From: Chelatococcus reniformis
Lineage (GTDB): Bacteria; Pseudomonadota; Alphaproteobacteria; Rhizobiales; Beijerinckiaceae
Reading direction: 5' to 3'
DNA: 64,000 nucleotides
Assembly (NCBI RefSeq): GCF_014640075.1
Contig: NZ_BMGG01000001.1
Span: 310,001-374,000, forward strand
The notes below the pieces were generated by a model, which worked only from the letters and a program-made list of their open reading frames with translations, searched no databases and had not been told where the DNA came from. The position numbers and the translations under genes are program-made. Each line of letters starts with the position of its first letter. Position 1 is the first letter of the stretch. Below, piece after piece: positions 9,834 to 20,194 of this stretch.

Positions 9834-10022
9834 TCAAGACTTGGCCGCGTGCTCCGGTTTGCCCTTGCGGTGGGTCGACGCCATCTTCCGCAGCTCGGCC
9901 TCGCTCATCGACGTCTCCATCGATTTGGAGGCGCCCTTGAGTTCGCCCTTGCCGATGTCGCCGCGCTTGGCGGCGAGTGCCGCACCGGCGGCCTTCTGCT
10001 GAGCTTTCGATTTGGCAGGCAT
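9834..10022 (-). CDS. DUF3008 family small protein
   Basis: A 62-residue, highly basic protein, MPAKSKAQQKAAGAALAAKR, continuing with GELKGASKSMETSMSEAELRKMAST and ending HRKGKPEHAAKS. This is the full pattern of the DUF3008 family found widely in proteobacteria, whose function is unknown. The ATG at 10022 has a strong ribosome binding site (GGAGGAGGAG) 7-8 bases upstream; a further upstream in-frame start at 10061 would add a non-conserved Arg-rich piece. It stands alone between the binding protein and glycerate kinase genes. Confidence 0.9.
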   Translation of the reverse strand: MPAKSKAQQKAAGAALAAKRGDIGKGELKGASKSMETSMSEAELRKMASTHRKGKPEHAAKS

Positions 10023-10203
10023 GGTCCCGCTCCTCCTCCGCCCGGCCGCACGCACCGTCACGCCGGTATCGTCACAACGGCGGGTGGCGGCAAAGGTTCA
10101 TCCGGCTCGCGAGCCGAATGGATCGGAATGAAACCTCATAAAATCAACAGCTTGCAGCTTCCAGGGCGATCAGATGATTCCATCGGGTCGAGAAATGCAC
10201 TAG

Positions 10204-10247
10204 ACACGATCCGACCATCTTCCTCGGTGGGAATCGCCGGATCGTGT
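10204..10247. promoter_or_regulatory. Inverted repeat upstream of glycerate 2-kinase
   Basis: Perfect 10-base arms ACACGATCCG (10204-10213) and CGGATCGTGT (10238-10247) separated by 24 bases, 46 bases before the glycerate kinase start. It could be an operator or a transcript hairpin. The rest of 10023-10292 holds no recognisable gene. Confidence 0.35.
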
Positions 10248-10292
10248 CGGGCCGAGCCCGCGCGGCCGGCTCATGACGAGGCCAGGAGCCCG

Positions 10293-11606
10293 ATGAAGAC
10301 CGTCTCCGGCGCCATGCCGCAGGAATGGACCGAGCCGGCGGCCCGCATGCTGCTCAGGGCGCTGTTCGACGCCGCGGTCGCGGCGGCGCAGCCGGCCACC
10401 ACGCTGGCACGCCACCTGCCGGGGCCGGTCAAGGGACGGACGATCGTCGTCGGTGCCGGCAAGGCCTCGGCCGCCATGGCGCGCGCCCTGGAGGACGCCT
10501 GGGCGGGCCCGCTCGGTGGCCTCGTGGTCACTCGCTATGGCCACAGCGTCCCCTGCCGTGCCATCGAGGTGGTGGAGGCCGCCCACCCGGTGCCCGACGC
10601 GGCCGGCCTCGATGCCGCTTCCCGTATCCTGGCGATGGTCTCGGGGCTGACCGCGGACGATCAGGTCATTGCGCTGATCTCCGGCGGCGGCTCGGCACTG
10701 ATGGCGCTCCCGGCGCCCGGCATCGGCCTCGACGACAAGCAGGCCGTCGCCCGCGCGCTGCTCAAATCCGGTGCCTCGATCGACGAGATGAACTGCGTGC
10801 GCAAGCACCTGTCGGCCGTCAAGGGCGGCCGGCTCGCCGCCGCGGCCTACCCGGCACGGATGCTGACGCTGCTGATTTCCGATGTGCCGGGCGACGATCC
10901 CGCGGTCATCGGCTCCGGGCCGACGGTCGGCGATCCGACCACGGCGGCCGACGCGCTCGCCGTCCTCAAGAAGTATCGCATCACAGCGCCCGCGCCGGTG
11001 CTGAGCCGGCTCCGCGCCGCCGACGACGAGACGCCGAAGCCGGACGATCCGCGTCTGGCGCGGGCTCGCACCATCACCATCGCGACGCCGCAAGCGTCAC
11101 TGGAAGCAGCGGCTGCGGTCGCGCGCGCCGCCGGTGTCACGCCGCTGATCCTGAGCGATGCGGTCGAGGGCGAGGCGCGTGAGGTCGCCAAGGTGTTCGC
11201 CGCCGTGGCCCGTCAGGCGGCGCTGCGTGGCCAGCCGGCGGCCCCGCCTTGCGTGCTGTTGTCAGGCGGCGAGACGACGGTGACGGTGCGCGGCGACGGC
11301 CGCGGCGGCCGCAACGTCGAGTTCCTGCTGGCGCTCGCCGTGGCGCTCGACGGCCGGGCCGACGTCTACGCCCTGGCAGCCGATACCGACGGGGTCGACG
11401 GCGCCGAAGACGTGGCGGGCGCGCTCGTCACGCCCGACACGCTGGCCCGGGCCGCCCGGCTCGGCATCGACGGCAAGGCCTGCCTCGCCGACAACGACGG
11501 CCACAGCTTCTTCGAGACCCTGGGCGATCAGGTGATCACCGGACCCACGCTGACCAACGTCAACGATTTCCGCGCCATCCTCGTCGTCGCGCAGCAAGTC
11601 CCTTAA
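10293..11606 (+). CDS. Glycerate 2-kinase (GckA/TtuD, MOFRL family)
   Basis: Phosphorylates D-glycerate to 2-phosphoglycerate; older annotations call this family hydroxypyruvate reductase TtuD. The protein has 437 residues. The N-terminal DUF4147 region contains VVGAGKASAAMARALE, VVEAAHPVPDAAGL, ALISGGGSALM, NCVRKHLSAVKGGRLA and TLLISDVPGDDPAVIGSGPT. The C-terminal MOFRL domain contains LLSGGETTVTVRGDGRGGRN and AADTDGVDG. The ATG at 10293 follows an AGGAG site. The product links serine, glyoxylate or tartrate breakdown to glycolysis. Its TAA overlaps the stop codon of the convergent downstream gene by three bases. Confidence 0.93.
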   Translation: MKTVSGAMPQEWTEPAARMLLRALFDAAVAAAQPATTLARHLPGPVKGRTIVVGAGKASAAMARALEDAWAGPLGGLVVTRYGHSVPCRAIEVVEAAHPVPDAAGLDAASRILAMVSGLTADDQVIALISGGGSALMALPAPGIGLDDKQAVARALLKSGASIDEMNCVRKHLSAVKGGRLAAAAYPARMLTLLISDVPGDDPAVIGSGPTVGDPTTAADALAVLKKYRITAPAPVLSRLRAADDETPKPDDPRLARARTITIATPQASLEAAAAVARAAGVTPLILSDAVEGEAREVAKVFAAVARQAALRGQPAAPPCVLLSGGETTVTVRGDGRGGRNVEFLLALAVALDGRADVYALAADTDGVDGAEDVAGALVTPDTLARAARLGIDGKACLADNDGHSFFETLGDQVITGPTLTNVNDFRAILVVAQQVP

Positions 11607-12526
11607 GCCGCGTGTGCGACCTGGGCTTGGGCCAGGCCCGCCTGGGCCAGCAAGCGCGCCTGCTCGGACGGGCTGCGGTAGAGGAAGTTGCCGGGCAACC
11701 CTAGGCGAAGGCAGGCCTGGAACGCCGGGGATCGAGGCCTGGCGCGTCTGTCCGCCAAGCTCGCGACCGCCCGCAGCGCCAACCGATCGGCCATGGTCAG
11801 GTCGTAGGACGCGCCGAGCGCCAGCTTTCCTCTGACGAGCGGCGGCAACAGCGATACGGCCGCGCGCGCCAGGGATCGATGCAGGAATTTCGGGACGCTG
11901 GGCGCCGCCGTTCCGGATTGGATGATGGCCAGGAACTCCCCGACGATCGGATGGGGCTCGAAGCGGTCAGCGCGCTGCGCCATCATGTTCAGAAAATCCG
12001 CGGTCGAGGCTGGCGAGCGCTGCACACCGTAAAGCTGGGCCACGACCGCTCCGTCGCGATAGAAGCGCGCCTTGTCGGCATCCGGGATCGGCGCGACGAA
12101 GCGGTCGTAGGCGTTCAGAAAGCCGTAGGCCGCGGTAGCGCTCACCCAGTCGAGGAGCTCGGGATCGAGCGCCCGATAGGCCTCGCCGCCGGGCGTCTGG
12201 CCATTGACCTTGGCGTGCATATGGGAGACGCCCTTGATGACCCGTCGCGCGGCGCTCTGCGGGCCGTAGACCCCGACCATGGCGGCCATGCCGGTGCGCT
12301 TCGAGCGGCCGATGGGATCGACGGGGTAGGTCGAATGATCCCACACGCCTGAGCGGATGCGGGCGTCGGCGAATTCCAGCAGGACGGCCGCGACCCCGCC
12401 GATCCCCAGGACGATCGGATTCTTGTAGACGCGCCACTGCACCGAGCCCGGATGCAGAAGGGCGGCCTCGCCGGCGGGCTGGCTGAAGTCGATCTTCCAG
12501 CCCAGGTAGTTCGTCATGTCGCCCAT
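11603..12526 (-). CDS. Oxygenase MpaB family protein (DUF2236)
   Basis: A 307-residue protein of the DUF2236/MpaB family, related to latex-clearing protein and fungal MpaB and thought to be haem-dependent oxygenases. It begins MGDMTNYLGWKIDFS and contains ALLHPGSVQWRVYKNPIVLG, FADARIRSGVWDHSTYPVDP, the family RSKRTGMAAMVGVYG, GVSHMHAKVNGQTPGGEAYR and LDPELLDWVSATAAYGFLNAY. His and Arg residues in the last two regions are the usual candidate haem and active-site residues. The ATG at 12526 follows GGGAGG. It is divergent from a TetR regulator with an operator-like palindrome between them, so it is probably that repressor's target. The stop codons of this gene and of glycerate kinase overlap. 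Confidence 0.85.
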   Translation of the reverse strand: MGDMTNYLGWKIDFSQPAGEAALLHPGSVQWRVYKNPIVLGIGGVAAVLLEFADARIRSGVWDHSTYPVDPIGRSKRTGMAAMVGVYGPQSAARRVIKGVSHMHAKVNGQTPGGEAYRALDPELLDWVSATAAYGFLNAYDRFVAPIPDADKARFYRDGAVVAQLYGVQRSPASTADFLNMMAQRADRFEPHPIVGEFLAIIQSGTAAPSVPKFLHRSLARAAVSLLPPLVRGKLALGASYDLTMADRLALRAVASLADRRARPRSPAFQACLRLGLPGNFLYRSPSEQARLLAQAGLAQAQVAHAA

Positions 12527-12552
12527 GGCCGCCCTCGCCTCCCCTGAATATA

Positions 12553-12591
12553 TATCAAATGATATCTTTTGATAATCCCTATCATTCGATA
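12553..12591. promoter_or_regulatory. AT-rich palindromes between MpaB gene and TetR gene (candidate TetR operator)
   Basis: A 22-base palindrome, TATCAAATGAT/ATCTTTTGATA (10 of 11 pairs), at 12553-12574, followed at 12580-12591 by a second TATC-N4-GATA site. The patch is strikingly AT-rich against its surroundings and begins 27 bases upstream of the MpaB-family start. Use by the adjacent TetR protein is inference from position. Confidence 0.55.
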
Positions 12592-12793
12592 CATATCTTC
12601 GCAAGGCGGCGCACCGTGCTATCTGGGCCGCATCGAGGCTCGCAGTGCCCCACCGGGCGCCAGAGCTCCCGATCAGATGAAACATCCGATCGGACGACAT
12701 GCTCCAACTTACTGAAGCTGGGGCGCATCTCGTCGATCGGGACGGCGACCCCATCGGAGCGCGCCCCAGCAACCGCATCAGGAGACCCAAGAC

Positions 12794-13492
12794 GTGCCAA
12801 GCGCCGAGGCGCCACGATCCCCGAAAGGCGCCGGAGACATCGCGGCCGCGCCGGGAGGCTACCGGAAGGGTGAGGAAGCGCGGGCGAGAATCCTCGAAGC
12901 CGCGATGAGATCGTTTGGTGCCAGCGGCTTCAAGGCCGCCACGACACGGCAGATCGCCGAGGACGCCAACGTCAACCTGCCGGCGCTCAAATACTACTTC
13001 GGCAGCAAGGAAGGGCTTTACCTCGCCTGCGCGCGCGAGATCGTCGGCCGCTATGAGACACGCATGCTGGCCCTGGTAACCGACGCCGGGGCCGCGCTGC
13101 ACGCCGACATCAGCCCGACCGACGCGCGGGCGCGGCTCAAAGCGGTCATCGGTACGCTGGCGGAGCTGTTGGTCAGCAGCACCGAGGCGGACATCTGGAC
13201 GTCCTTCGTGCTGCGCGAGATGGCCGACCAGGGCCCCGCCTTCGCCATTCTCTACGAGCAGCTCTGGGCACCCGGCGTCGCTCTCACCGCGAACCTGATC
13301 AGCCGCGCCATGGGTGAACGCGCCGCCTCGCCGGCAGCGCGCATCCACGCGCTGCTGCTGATCTCGAGCCTGACCGCGTTCAGCACCGCGCGACCGGTCG
13401 CGCTCAAATACCTCGGCTGGCCCGACGCCAGCGACACGCGCTTCGCCAGCGTCAGGCGCGTCATCGACGAGCAGATCGATCGCATCGGCTGA
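12794..13492 (+). CDS. TetR/AcrR-family transcriptional regulator (CerR-type C-terminal domain)
   Basis: A 232-residue one-component repressor. The DNA-binding domain is residues 25-75: ARARILEAAMRSFGASGFKA, TTRQIAEDANVNLPALKYYF and GSKEGLYLAC. The C-terminal ligand domain contains ADIWTSFVLREMADQGPAFA, typical of CerR/DUF1956-type regulators. The likely GTG start at 12794 has AGGAGA 9 bases upstream; the first 24 residues are a variable tail. It is divergent from the MpaB-family oxygenase and probably represses it. A dispersed repeat begins at its stop codon. Confidence 0.88.
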   Translation: MPSAEAPRSPKGAGDIAAAPGGYRKGEEARARILEAAMRSFGASGFKAATTRQIAEDANVNLPALKYYFGSKEGLYLACAREIVGRYETRMLALVTDAGAALHADISPTDARARLKAVIGTLAELLVSSTEADIWTSFVLREMADQGPAFAILYEQLWAPGVALTANLISRAMGERAASPAARIHALLLISSLTAFSTARPVALKYLGWPDASDTRFASVRRVIDEQIDRIG

Positions 13493-13590
13493 GCGTTTTC
13501 GAGCGAAGTGGACGCCGGTTCGCGTGAAGAAAATGAGATAAATCAAATAGATATAGCATTTCGCGATTCGAAGAAACGCGGAAATGCTAT
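13491..13590 (-). repeat. Dispersed palindromic repeat, family R2 (reverse orientation)
   Basis: About 100 bases with the same unit as 23994-24101 and 53219-53325 but in reverse. It has a conserved module reading (reverse strand) TTCTTCACGCGAACCGGCG then TCCACTTCGCTCGAAAACG, and a hairpin AGCATTTC...GGAAATGCT at 13556-13589. It overlaps the TetR stop codon and fills the gap to glpK. Confidence 0.75.
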
Positions 13591-13609
13591 AAGCGCCGCG
13601 ACAGCCCCC

Positions 13610-15106
<1,497 letters not shown>

Positions 15107-15154
15107 GCCCCCTCCTCCCCTTGTTGTCGTCGCGCGGCGACAGTCTATCCGCGC

Positions 15155-15171
15155 ATGACGATCGAGGTCAT
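15155..15171. promoter_or_regulatory. Short inverted repeat between glpK and esterase
   Basis: ATGAC-N7-GTCAT in the 91-base divergent promoter region, 26 bases upstream of the esterase start. It is operator-like in position and symmetry but too short to be more than suggestive. Confidence 0.25.
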
Positions 15172-15197
15172 CATCGCGGCAAAGAGGAGGATTGCCC

Positions 15198-15953
15198 ATG
15201 GTTGCAGTGTTGAAGGGCGCGGAGCCGTTTTCGCTCCAGGGGAGTGACGTCGGCGTGCTCGTCCTGCACGGTTTCACCGGCTCCACGCAGAGCATTCGCT
15301 ATCTCGGCGAGGAGCTTCACAGCCGCTTCGGCTTCACCGTCTCGGCGCCCCGCCTGCCAGGGCACGGCACCTCGCCCGACGACATGGAAACGACGGGCTA
15401 TCTCGATTGGATGGGCGAGGCCGAGCGGGCGCTCAACGAGCTCGCCCAGGGCAAGCGGAAGGTCTTTGTCACCGGGTTGTCGATGGGCGGCACCCTCTCG
15501 CTCAACCTGGCTGCCCGCCACCCCGGTCTTGTCGACGCCATCGCGCCGATCGCCGCGCCGGCGGGCCACCTCACCGAGGCCTTCGCGGAGGCGCTCGCGC
15601 TCAATCCCCCACCCAAGCGCATTCCCGGCATTGGTTCGGATATCAAGGCGCCTGGCGTCAAGGAGCTTGCCTACGACGAGACGCCGATGGCGTGCCTGCG
15701 GGAGGTCTCGGTGCTGATCTCCCTGACCGCGGACCTCCTGCCCCGGATCGCCTGCCCGACGCTCGTGGTCCACGCGCGCGAGGATCACCTGGTGCCGCCC
15801 ACCAACCCCACGGCGATCGTCAACGCCATCCGGGCCGACGATATCCGCCTGCTCTGGCTCAACAACTCCTACCACGTGGCCACCCTCGACAACGACAAGG
15901 ATCTCATCGTCGAGCGGGTCGGGGGCTTCTTCACCGAGATGGCGCGGGTCTAG
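15198..15953 (+). CDS. Alpha/beta-hydrolase, carboxylesterase/monoacylglycerol lipase type
   Basis: Serine hydrolase of 251 residues resembling Est30-type carboxylesterases and monoacylglycerol lipases. It has the oxyanion motif [17 protein letters not shown], the nucleophile elbow [13 protein letters not shown] (Ser), an acid residue in [12 protein letters not shown] and the catalytic His in [14 protein letters not shown]. The ATG at 15198 follows AGGAGG with 7-base spacing; an upstream TTG at 15192 is less likely. No signal peptide is seen, so it is cytoplasmic. It is divergent from glycerol kinase, which suggests but does not prove acylglycerol hydrolysis. Confidence 0.88.
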   Translation: MVAVLKGAEPFSLQGSDVGVLVLHGFTGSTQSIRYLGEELHSRFGFTVSAPRLPGHGTSPDDMETTGYLDWMGEAERALNELAQGKRKVFVTGLSMGGTLSLNLAARHPGLVDAIAPIAAPAGHLTEAFAEALALNPPPKRIPGIGSDIKAPGVKELAYDETPMACLREVSVLISLTADLLPRIACPTLVVHAREDHLVPPTNPTAIVNAIRADDIRLLWLNNSYHVATLDNDKDLIVERVGGFFTEMARV

Positions 15954-15980
15954 CCTGGCCTACGGCCCTTTTTCCAGGGA

Positions 15981-16010
15981 TGGATGGCCGGGTCGAGCCC
16001 GGCCCTGACG
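15981..16010. repeat. REP-like hairpin upstream of cyo operon
   Basis: GGCCGGG-TCGAG-CCCGGCC, flanked by GGAT and CTGACG as in the other copies. It lies between the esterase stop (15953) and cyoA (16193) and may terminate the esterase transcript. The remainder of 15954-16192 presumably holds the cyo promoter, but I recognise no clear FNR or other regulator site in it. Confidence 0.65.
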
Positions 16011-16192
16011 GCATTGGCGCCAGGCGCCCTGCCCTGCGGTTGCCGTCGCAGAGCCATGGAATTTCCGCAATCTTTGGCGCGCAGCGGGATGATATCCGTC
16101 TCCATTCGTGTATTCCTGCGGTAGAGCTTGGGGCCGATGTCTTCCGGAGAGGCCCCAGGCGGAATGGCGCGCAACTGTCGCAAGGGGGCAGC

Positions 16193-17098
16193 GTGACGTT
16201 GAGGGGAATAGTCGGGTTGCTCGCCGCAGCCGTCCCGGGGACTGCTTCGGCCGGAAGCTTCCTGGAGCCCGCCGGGCCGATCGCCTCGGCGCAGTTCTCG
16301 CACTTCGGCGTCATCAGCGCGCTGATGCTCATCGTGATCGTGCCGATGTTCGTGGCGCTGCCGATCGTGCTGTATCGCTACCGCCGAGGCGGCAAGGGCA
16401 CCTATCGGCCGGACTGGGAGTTCAACTGGGGCCTCGAGGTGGTCATCTGGGGCATCCCGGTCGCGCTTGCTCTCGCCCTCGGCATGGCGCTGTGGAAGCA
16501 CACGCTGGAATACGACCCCTATCGTGCGCTCGGCCCCGAACCGCTGGTGGTCGAGGTGGTCGCTCTGGACTGGAAGTTCCTGTTTCTCTACCCCGAACAG
16601 GGGGTGGCGACGATCAATCTGCTCGCCCTGCCCGAGGACCGCCCGGTCACCTTGAGGTTGACGAGCGGCACGGTGATGCAGTCCTTCATCATTCCCCGCC
16701 TCGCCGGACAGATCTATGCGATGGCGGGAATGCAGACGCAGCTCAACCTGCTGGCCAGCGAGACCGGCGACTTCATCGGACGCAACACCCAGTATAACGG
16801 CCTCGGCTTCGCTACCCAGTCCTTCACCACGCGGGTCATGAGCCCGGACGCCTTCGCGGGCTGGGCCGAGGCGACGAAGGCGCAGCCAGCCGCCCTCGAT
16901 GCCGCCGGCTTCGCGAAACTGCTTTCACCTTCCGTGGTGAGCGAGCCGGTGCTCTACGGCCGGTTCACCCCGGGCCTGTTCGGCCAGGTGATGGCTCGCT
17001 TCGCGCCCGCCATGGTCCAGGGCCACGGCCAGGCGGGCATGGCCGCCCCGCCAGCACCTCATCAGGGCCACCACCATATGCCGGAGGCCGGACGATGA
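16193..17098 (+). CDS. cyoA: Cytochrome o ubiquinol oxidase subunit II
   Basis: Subunit II of the bo3-type quinol oxidase in the inner membrane, 301 residues. It has a signal-type N-terminus (GIVGLLAAAVPGTASAGS), then two membrane segments (around residues 38-62 and 78-98) and a periplasmic cupredoxin domain with VVEVVALDWKFLFLYPEQG and MQSFIIPRLAGQIYAMAGMQ. No CuA Cys or His ligands are present, which marks a quinol rather than cytochrome c oxidase. Unlike E. coli CyoA there is no lipobox Cys at the processing site. The C-terminus is His-rich (HQGHHH). The GTG at 16193 follows AAGGGGG. Its TGA overlaps the cyoB ATG. Confidence 0.94.
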   Translation: MTLRGIVGLLAAAVPGTASAGSFLEPAGPIASAQFSHFGVISALMLIVIVPMFVALPIVLYRYRRGGKGTYRPDWEFNWGLEVVIWGIPVALALALGMALWKHTLEYDPYRALGPEPLVVEVVALDWKFLFLYPEQGVATINLLALPEDRPVTLRLTSGTVMQSFIIPRLAGQIYAMAGMQTQLNLLASETGDFIGRNTQYNGLGFATQSFTTRVMSPDAFAGWAEATKAQPAALDAAGFAKLLSPSVVSEPVLYGRFTPGLFGQVMARFAPAMVQGHGQAGMAAPPAPHQGHHHMPEAGR

Positions 17099-19224
17099 AC
17101 TGGGAGCTGATATTCGGCCAGATCAAATGGAACTCCTTCGTCTTTTCCGGGGCGATCGAAAATCCCTCGCTCAGCGAGTTCATCGCCTCGGGCGCCGGGT
17201 TCATCGCGGTGCTGGGCGCGCTTGCTGCCGTCATCCTGCTCACGGTCAAGGGATGGTGGGTACCGCTGTGGCGGGACTGGCTGACCAGCGTCGACCACAA
17301 GAAGGTCGGCATCATGTACATCGCGATCGCGTTGGTGATGTTCGCCCGCGCGGTCATCGAGGCGGCACTGATTCGTGCCCAGCAATTGTCCGCCTATGAC
17401 GGTGGCGGCTTCCTGTCAGCAGACCATTTCGGGCAGCTCTTCAGCACCCACGGCACGATCATGATCTTCTTCGTGGCGATGCCGTTCATCACCGGGTTGA
17501 TGAACTACGTCATGCCGTTGCAGATCGGCGCGCGCGACGTCTCGTTCCCCCTGCTCAACGCCATCTCGCTCATGCTGACCATGGCGGGGGCCATACTCAT
17601 CATGGTCTCACTGGTGGTGGGCCAGTTCTCCACCGGCGGCTGGAGCGCCTATCCGCCCTTCACCGGCATCGAGTTCAGCCCCGGTGAGGGGGTCGATTAC
17701 TGGATCTGGGCCGTGTCGCTGGGCTCCATCGGCTCGACGCTGACGGGCCTCAACTTCGCCGTGACGATCTACAAGAAGCGCTGCCCCGGCATGACGCTGT
17801 TCCGCATGCCGCTCTTCTGCTGGACAACGCTGTGCACCTCGATCCTGATGATCTTCGCGATGGCTCCGCTCACCGCCGCGACGATCATGCTCGCCCTCGA
17901 CCGCTATGCCGGCTTCCATTTCTTCACGAATGGCGACGGCGGCAACATGATGAACTATGCCAACCTATTCTGGCTGTTCGGGCATCCCGAGGTCTATATC
18001 CTCATCCTGCCGGCCTTCGGCGTCTGGTCGGAGGTGGTGGCCACCTTCGCCAGCAAGCGCATCTATGGCTACACGTCGCTGGTCTACGCCACCATGTGCA
18101 TCGCCGTGCTCTCCTTCGCGGTGTGGCTGCACCACTTCTTCACCATGGGCCAGAGCGCGAATGTGAACGCCGTGTTCGGCATCGCCACCATGGTGATCGG
18201 CGTGCCGACCGGGGTGAAGGTCTATGACTGGCTGCTGACTATGGTCGGCGGGCGCATCCGCTTCACTACGCCGATGCTGTTCCACATCAATTTCCTGCTC
18301 ACCTTCATCCTCGGCGGCATGACGGGCGTGCTGCTCGCCAATCCCGGCGTCGACTTTCAGGTCCACAACACGCTGTTCCTGGTGGCCCATTTCCACAACA
18401 TGATCATTCCCGGCGTGCTGTTCGGTATGTTCGCGGCGGTGCAGTTCTGGTTCCCGAAGGTCTTCGGGTTCCGGCTGCATGAGGGACTGGGCCGAGCCTC
18501 GTTCTGGTGCTTCGCGCCAGGCTTCCTGCTGGCCTTCTTCCCGCTCTACTGGTTGGGAATGATGGGCGCGACGCGGCGAACCTACATGTGGTCGGATCCC
18601 AGCTATCTGCCCTGGCTCGCCCTGGCCATGGCCGGCGCCGCGCTCATCCTCGCCGGCTTCGCGCTGATGGTGGCTCAGATCGTGGTGTCGGTGCGCCGTC
18701 GCGAACAGCTCGCCGCGCCGCTGGGCGATCCCTGGGACGGGCGCGCGCTCGAATGGTCGATTCCCTCCCCGCCACCGGAGTGGAATTTCGCAGTGCTCCC
18801 CCAGGTCACCGCGCGAGACCCCTTCTATGAGGCCAAGAAGGCCGGAATCGCCTATCGCTCGCCGGCCGCCTATGAGGACATCGAGGTTCCCCGCAATACC
18901 GCGACGGCGCCGCTGATCGGCCTCTTCGCCTGCGCATGGGCGTTCGCCCTCGTCTGGCACATCTGGTGGCTGGTCGTGGTGTCCTTCGTGCTGATGTGGG
19001 TCGTGGTCATTGTCCGCTCCTTCCAGACCGACACGGAAGAGACCGTGCCCGCCGCGACGGTGAAGGCGGCCAATGAGGCGTTCCTCGCCGCCGCGCGCGC
19101 CGCGCCGGGCGTCGCACGCGACCGGGAGATGACATCCGAGAACCGGGGCCGGGCCCTTCCGGAAGGGCTGGAGGGCCGCTCCGGTCCCGTCTCCTCCCGC
19201 GCCCCCGTGGAGGTTCTGCCATGA
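17095..19224 (+). CDS. cyoB: Cytochrome o ubiquinol oxidase subunit I
   Basis: Catalytic subunit (709 residues) of the haem-copper quinol oxidase, reducing oxygen to water and pumping protons. It contains SVDHKKVGIMYI, haem-ligand FSTHGTIMIFF, D-channel QIGARDVSFP, GHPEVYILILPAFG (CuB His, the pump Glu and the cross-linked Tyr), WLHHFFTMG (CuB His pair), K-channel PTGVKVYDW and LVAHFHNMII (haem ligands). All key residues are therefore present. The C-terminal tail beyond about residue 655 is longer than usual and Ala/Arg-rich. It overlaps cyoA and cyoC by 4 bases on each side (ATGA junctions). Confidence 0.97.
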   Translation: MNWELIFGQIKWNSFVFSGAIENPSLSEFIASGAGFIAVLGALAAVILLTVKGWWVPLWRDWLTSVDHKKVGIMYIAIALVMFARAVIEAALIRAQQLSAYDGGGFLSADHFGQLFSTHGTIMIFFVAMPFITGLMNYVMPLQIGARDVSFPLLNAISLMLTMAGAILIMVSLVVGQFSTGGWSAYPPFTGIEFSPGEGVDYWIWAVSLGSIGSTLTGLNFAVTIYKKRCPGMTLFRMPLFCWTTLCTSILMIFAMAPLTAATIMLALDRYAGFHFFTNGDGGNMMNYANLFWLFGHPEVYILILPAFGVWSEVVATFASKRIYGYTSLVYATMCIAVLSFAVWLHHFFTMGQSANVNAVFGIATMVIGVPTGVKVYDWLLTMVGGRIRFTTPMLFHINFLLTFILGGMTGVLLANPGVDFQVHNTLFLVAHFHNMIIPGVLFGMFAAVQFWFPKVFGFRLHEGLGRASFWCFAPGFLLAFFPLYWLGMMGATRRTYMWSDPSYLPWLALAMAGAALILAGFALMVAQIVVSVRRREQLAAPLGDPWDGRALEWSIPSPPPEWNFAVLPQVTARDPFYEAKKAGIAYRSPAAYEDIEVPRNTATAPLIGLFACAWAFALVWHIWWLVVVSFVLMWVVVIVRSFQTDTEETVPAATVKAANEAFLAAARAAPGVARDREMTSENRGRALPEGLEGRSGPVSSRAPVEVLP

Positions 19225-19853
19225 GCCTGTCCGAACGCCTTCATCCCGGGCTGAACCTCGCCGGCACCGATCCCGAAGGCCATGAAGCCGCCGAGGAGGT
19301 CCTGTTCGGCTTCTGGATCTTCCTGATGAGCGATCTGGTGCTGTTCGCAGTGCTGTTCGCGACCTATGCGGCCATGAGCGTGCAAGGCATCGCCGGAGGC
19401 CCGCGGCCTGCCGAGGTGTTCGACCTCACCGCCGCCTTCCTGGAAACAATGCTGCTGCTGCTCTCCAGCTTCGCCTTCGGCTTTGCAATGCTGGAAATGA
19501 AGTATCGCGAAAACCGGCGCCGCGTTCTGAGCTGGCTGCTCGTCACCGGCGTGCTCGGCGCCGCCTTCGTCGGCATGGAGTTGCACGACTATTACGTGAT
19601 GATTACCGCGCATGCGGCGCCGCCGCAGGCGAGCGGGTTCCTCTCCGCCTATTACCTGCTGACGGGCACCCACGCCCTGCACGTGTCGTCCGGGCTGGTG
19701 TGGATGGCGATCATGGCGGTTCAGGTCATGGTGATCGGCTTCAGCACGCCGGTGAAGCTGCGGCTGATGCGCTTGGCGCTGTTCTGGCACATGCTCGACG
19801 TGGTCTGGATCGGCATCTTCACCTTCGTCTACCTGTTCGGGGTCGTGTCATGA
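19221..19853 (+). CDS. cyoC: Cytochrome o ubiquinol oxidase subunit III
   Basis: A 210-residue integral membrane subunit with five hydrophobic segments, the normal number for CyoC. Signature stretches are GFWIFLMSDLVLFAVLFATY, EMKYRENRRRVLSWLL, GTHALHVSSGLVWM and LFWHMLDVVWIGIFTFVYLF. It is translationally coupled to cyoB and cyoD by 4-base overlaps. It contributes to stability and oxygen access of the complex rather than to cofactor binding. Confidence 0.95.
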   Translation: MSLSERLHPGLNLAGTDPEGHEAAEEVLFGFWIFLMSDLVLFAVLFATYAAMSVQGIAGGPRPAEVFDLTAAFLETMLLLLSSFAFGFAMLEMKYRENRRRVLSWLLVTGVLGAAFVGMELHDYYVMITAHAAPPQASGFLSAYYLLTGTHALHVSSGLVWMAIMAVQVMVIGFSTPVKLRLMRLALFWHMLDVVWIGIFTFVYLFGVVS

Positions 19854-20194
19854 GCAACCGGGGGCCCGCCGACACGCCGCCGAGCGAGTATGAGGACGAG
19901 GGGCGCGAGCGGCTGAGCTACGTGGTTGGCCTCGTCTTGGCGCTGCTGCTGACCACGGGCGCCTTCGCGGTGGTCTGGCTGGATCTTCTGAGCGGCGGCG
20001 CCGCGCTCGCCGCGCTTGGGCTGCTCGCCTTGGTTCAGGCGGTCGTGCACCTGCGCTACTTCCTGCATATCGACCTCGCCCGATCGCATCGCGACGACCT
20101 GTTGCTGATCCTGTTCACCGTGCTGATCCTGCTCATCATGGTGTCGGGCACCATCTGGATCCTCTACGACCAGCACATTCGCATGATGGCCTGA
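19850..20194 (+). CDS. cyoD: Cytochrome o ubiquinol oxidase subunit IV
   Basis: Small subunit of 114 residues with three membrane segments (roughly residues 22-42, 48-68 and 82-104) and the typical VQAVVHLRYFLHIDL loop. The ATG at 19850 overlaps the cyoC stop. It is the last gene of the operon: the haem O synthase gene cyoE (or ctaB), often next, is not in the window, so haem O must be made from a gene elsewhere. Confidence 0.94.
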   Translation: MSNRGPADTPPSEYEDEGRERLSYVVGLVLALLLTTGAFAVVWLDLLSGGAALAALGLLALVQAVVHLRYFLHIDLARSHRDDLLLILFTVLILLIMVSGTIWILYDQHIRMMA

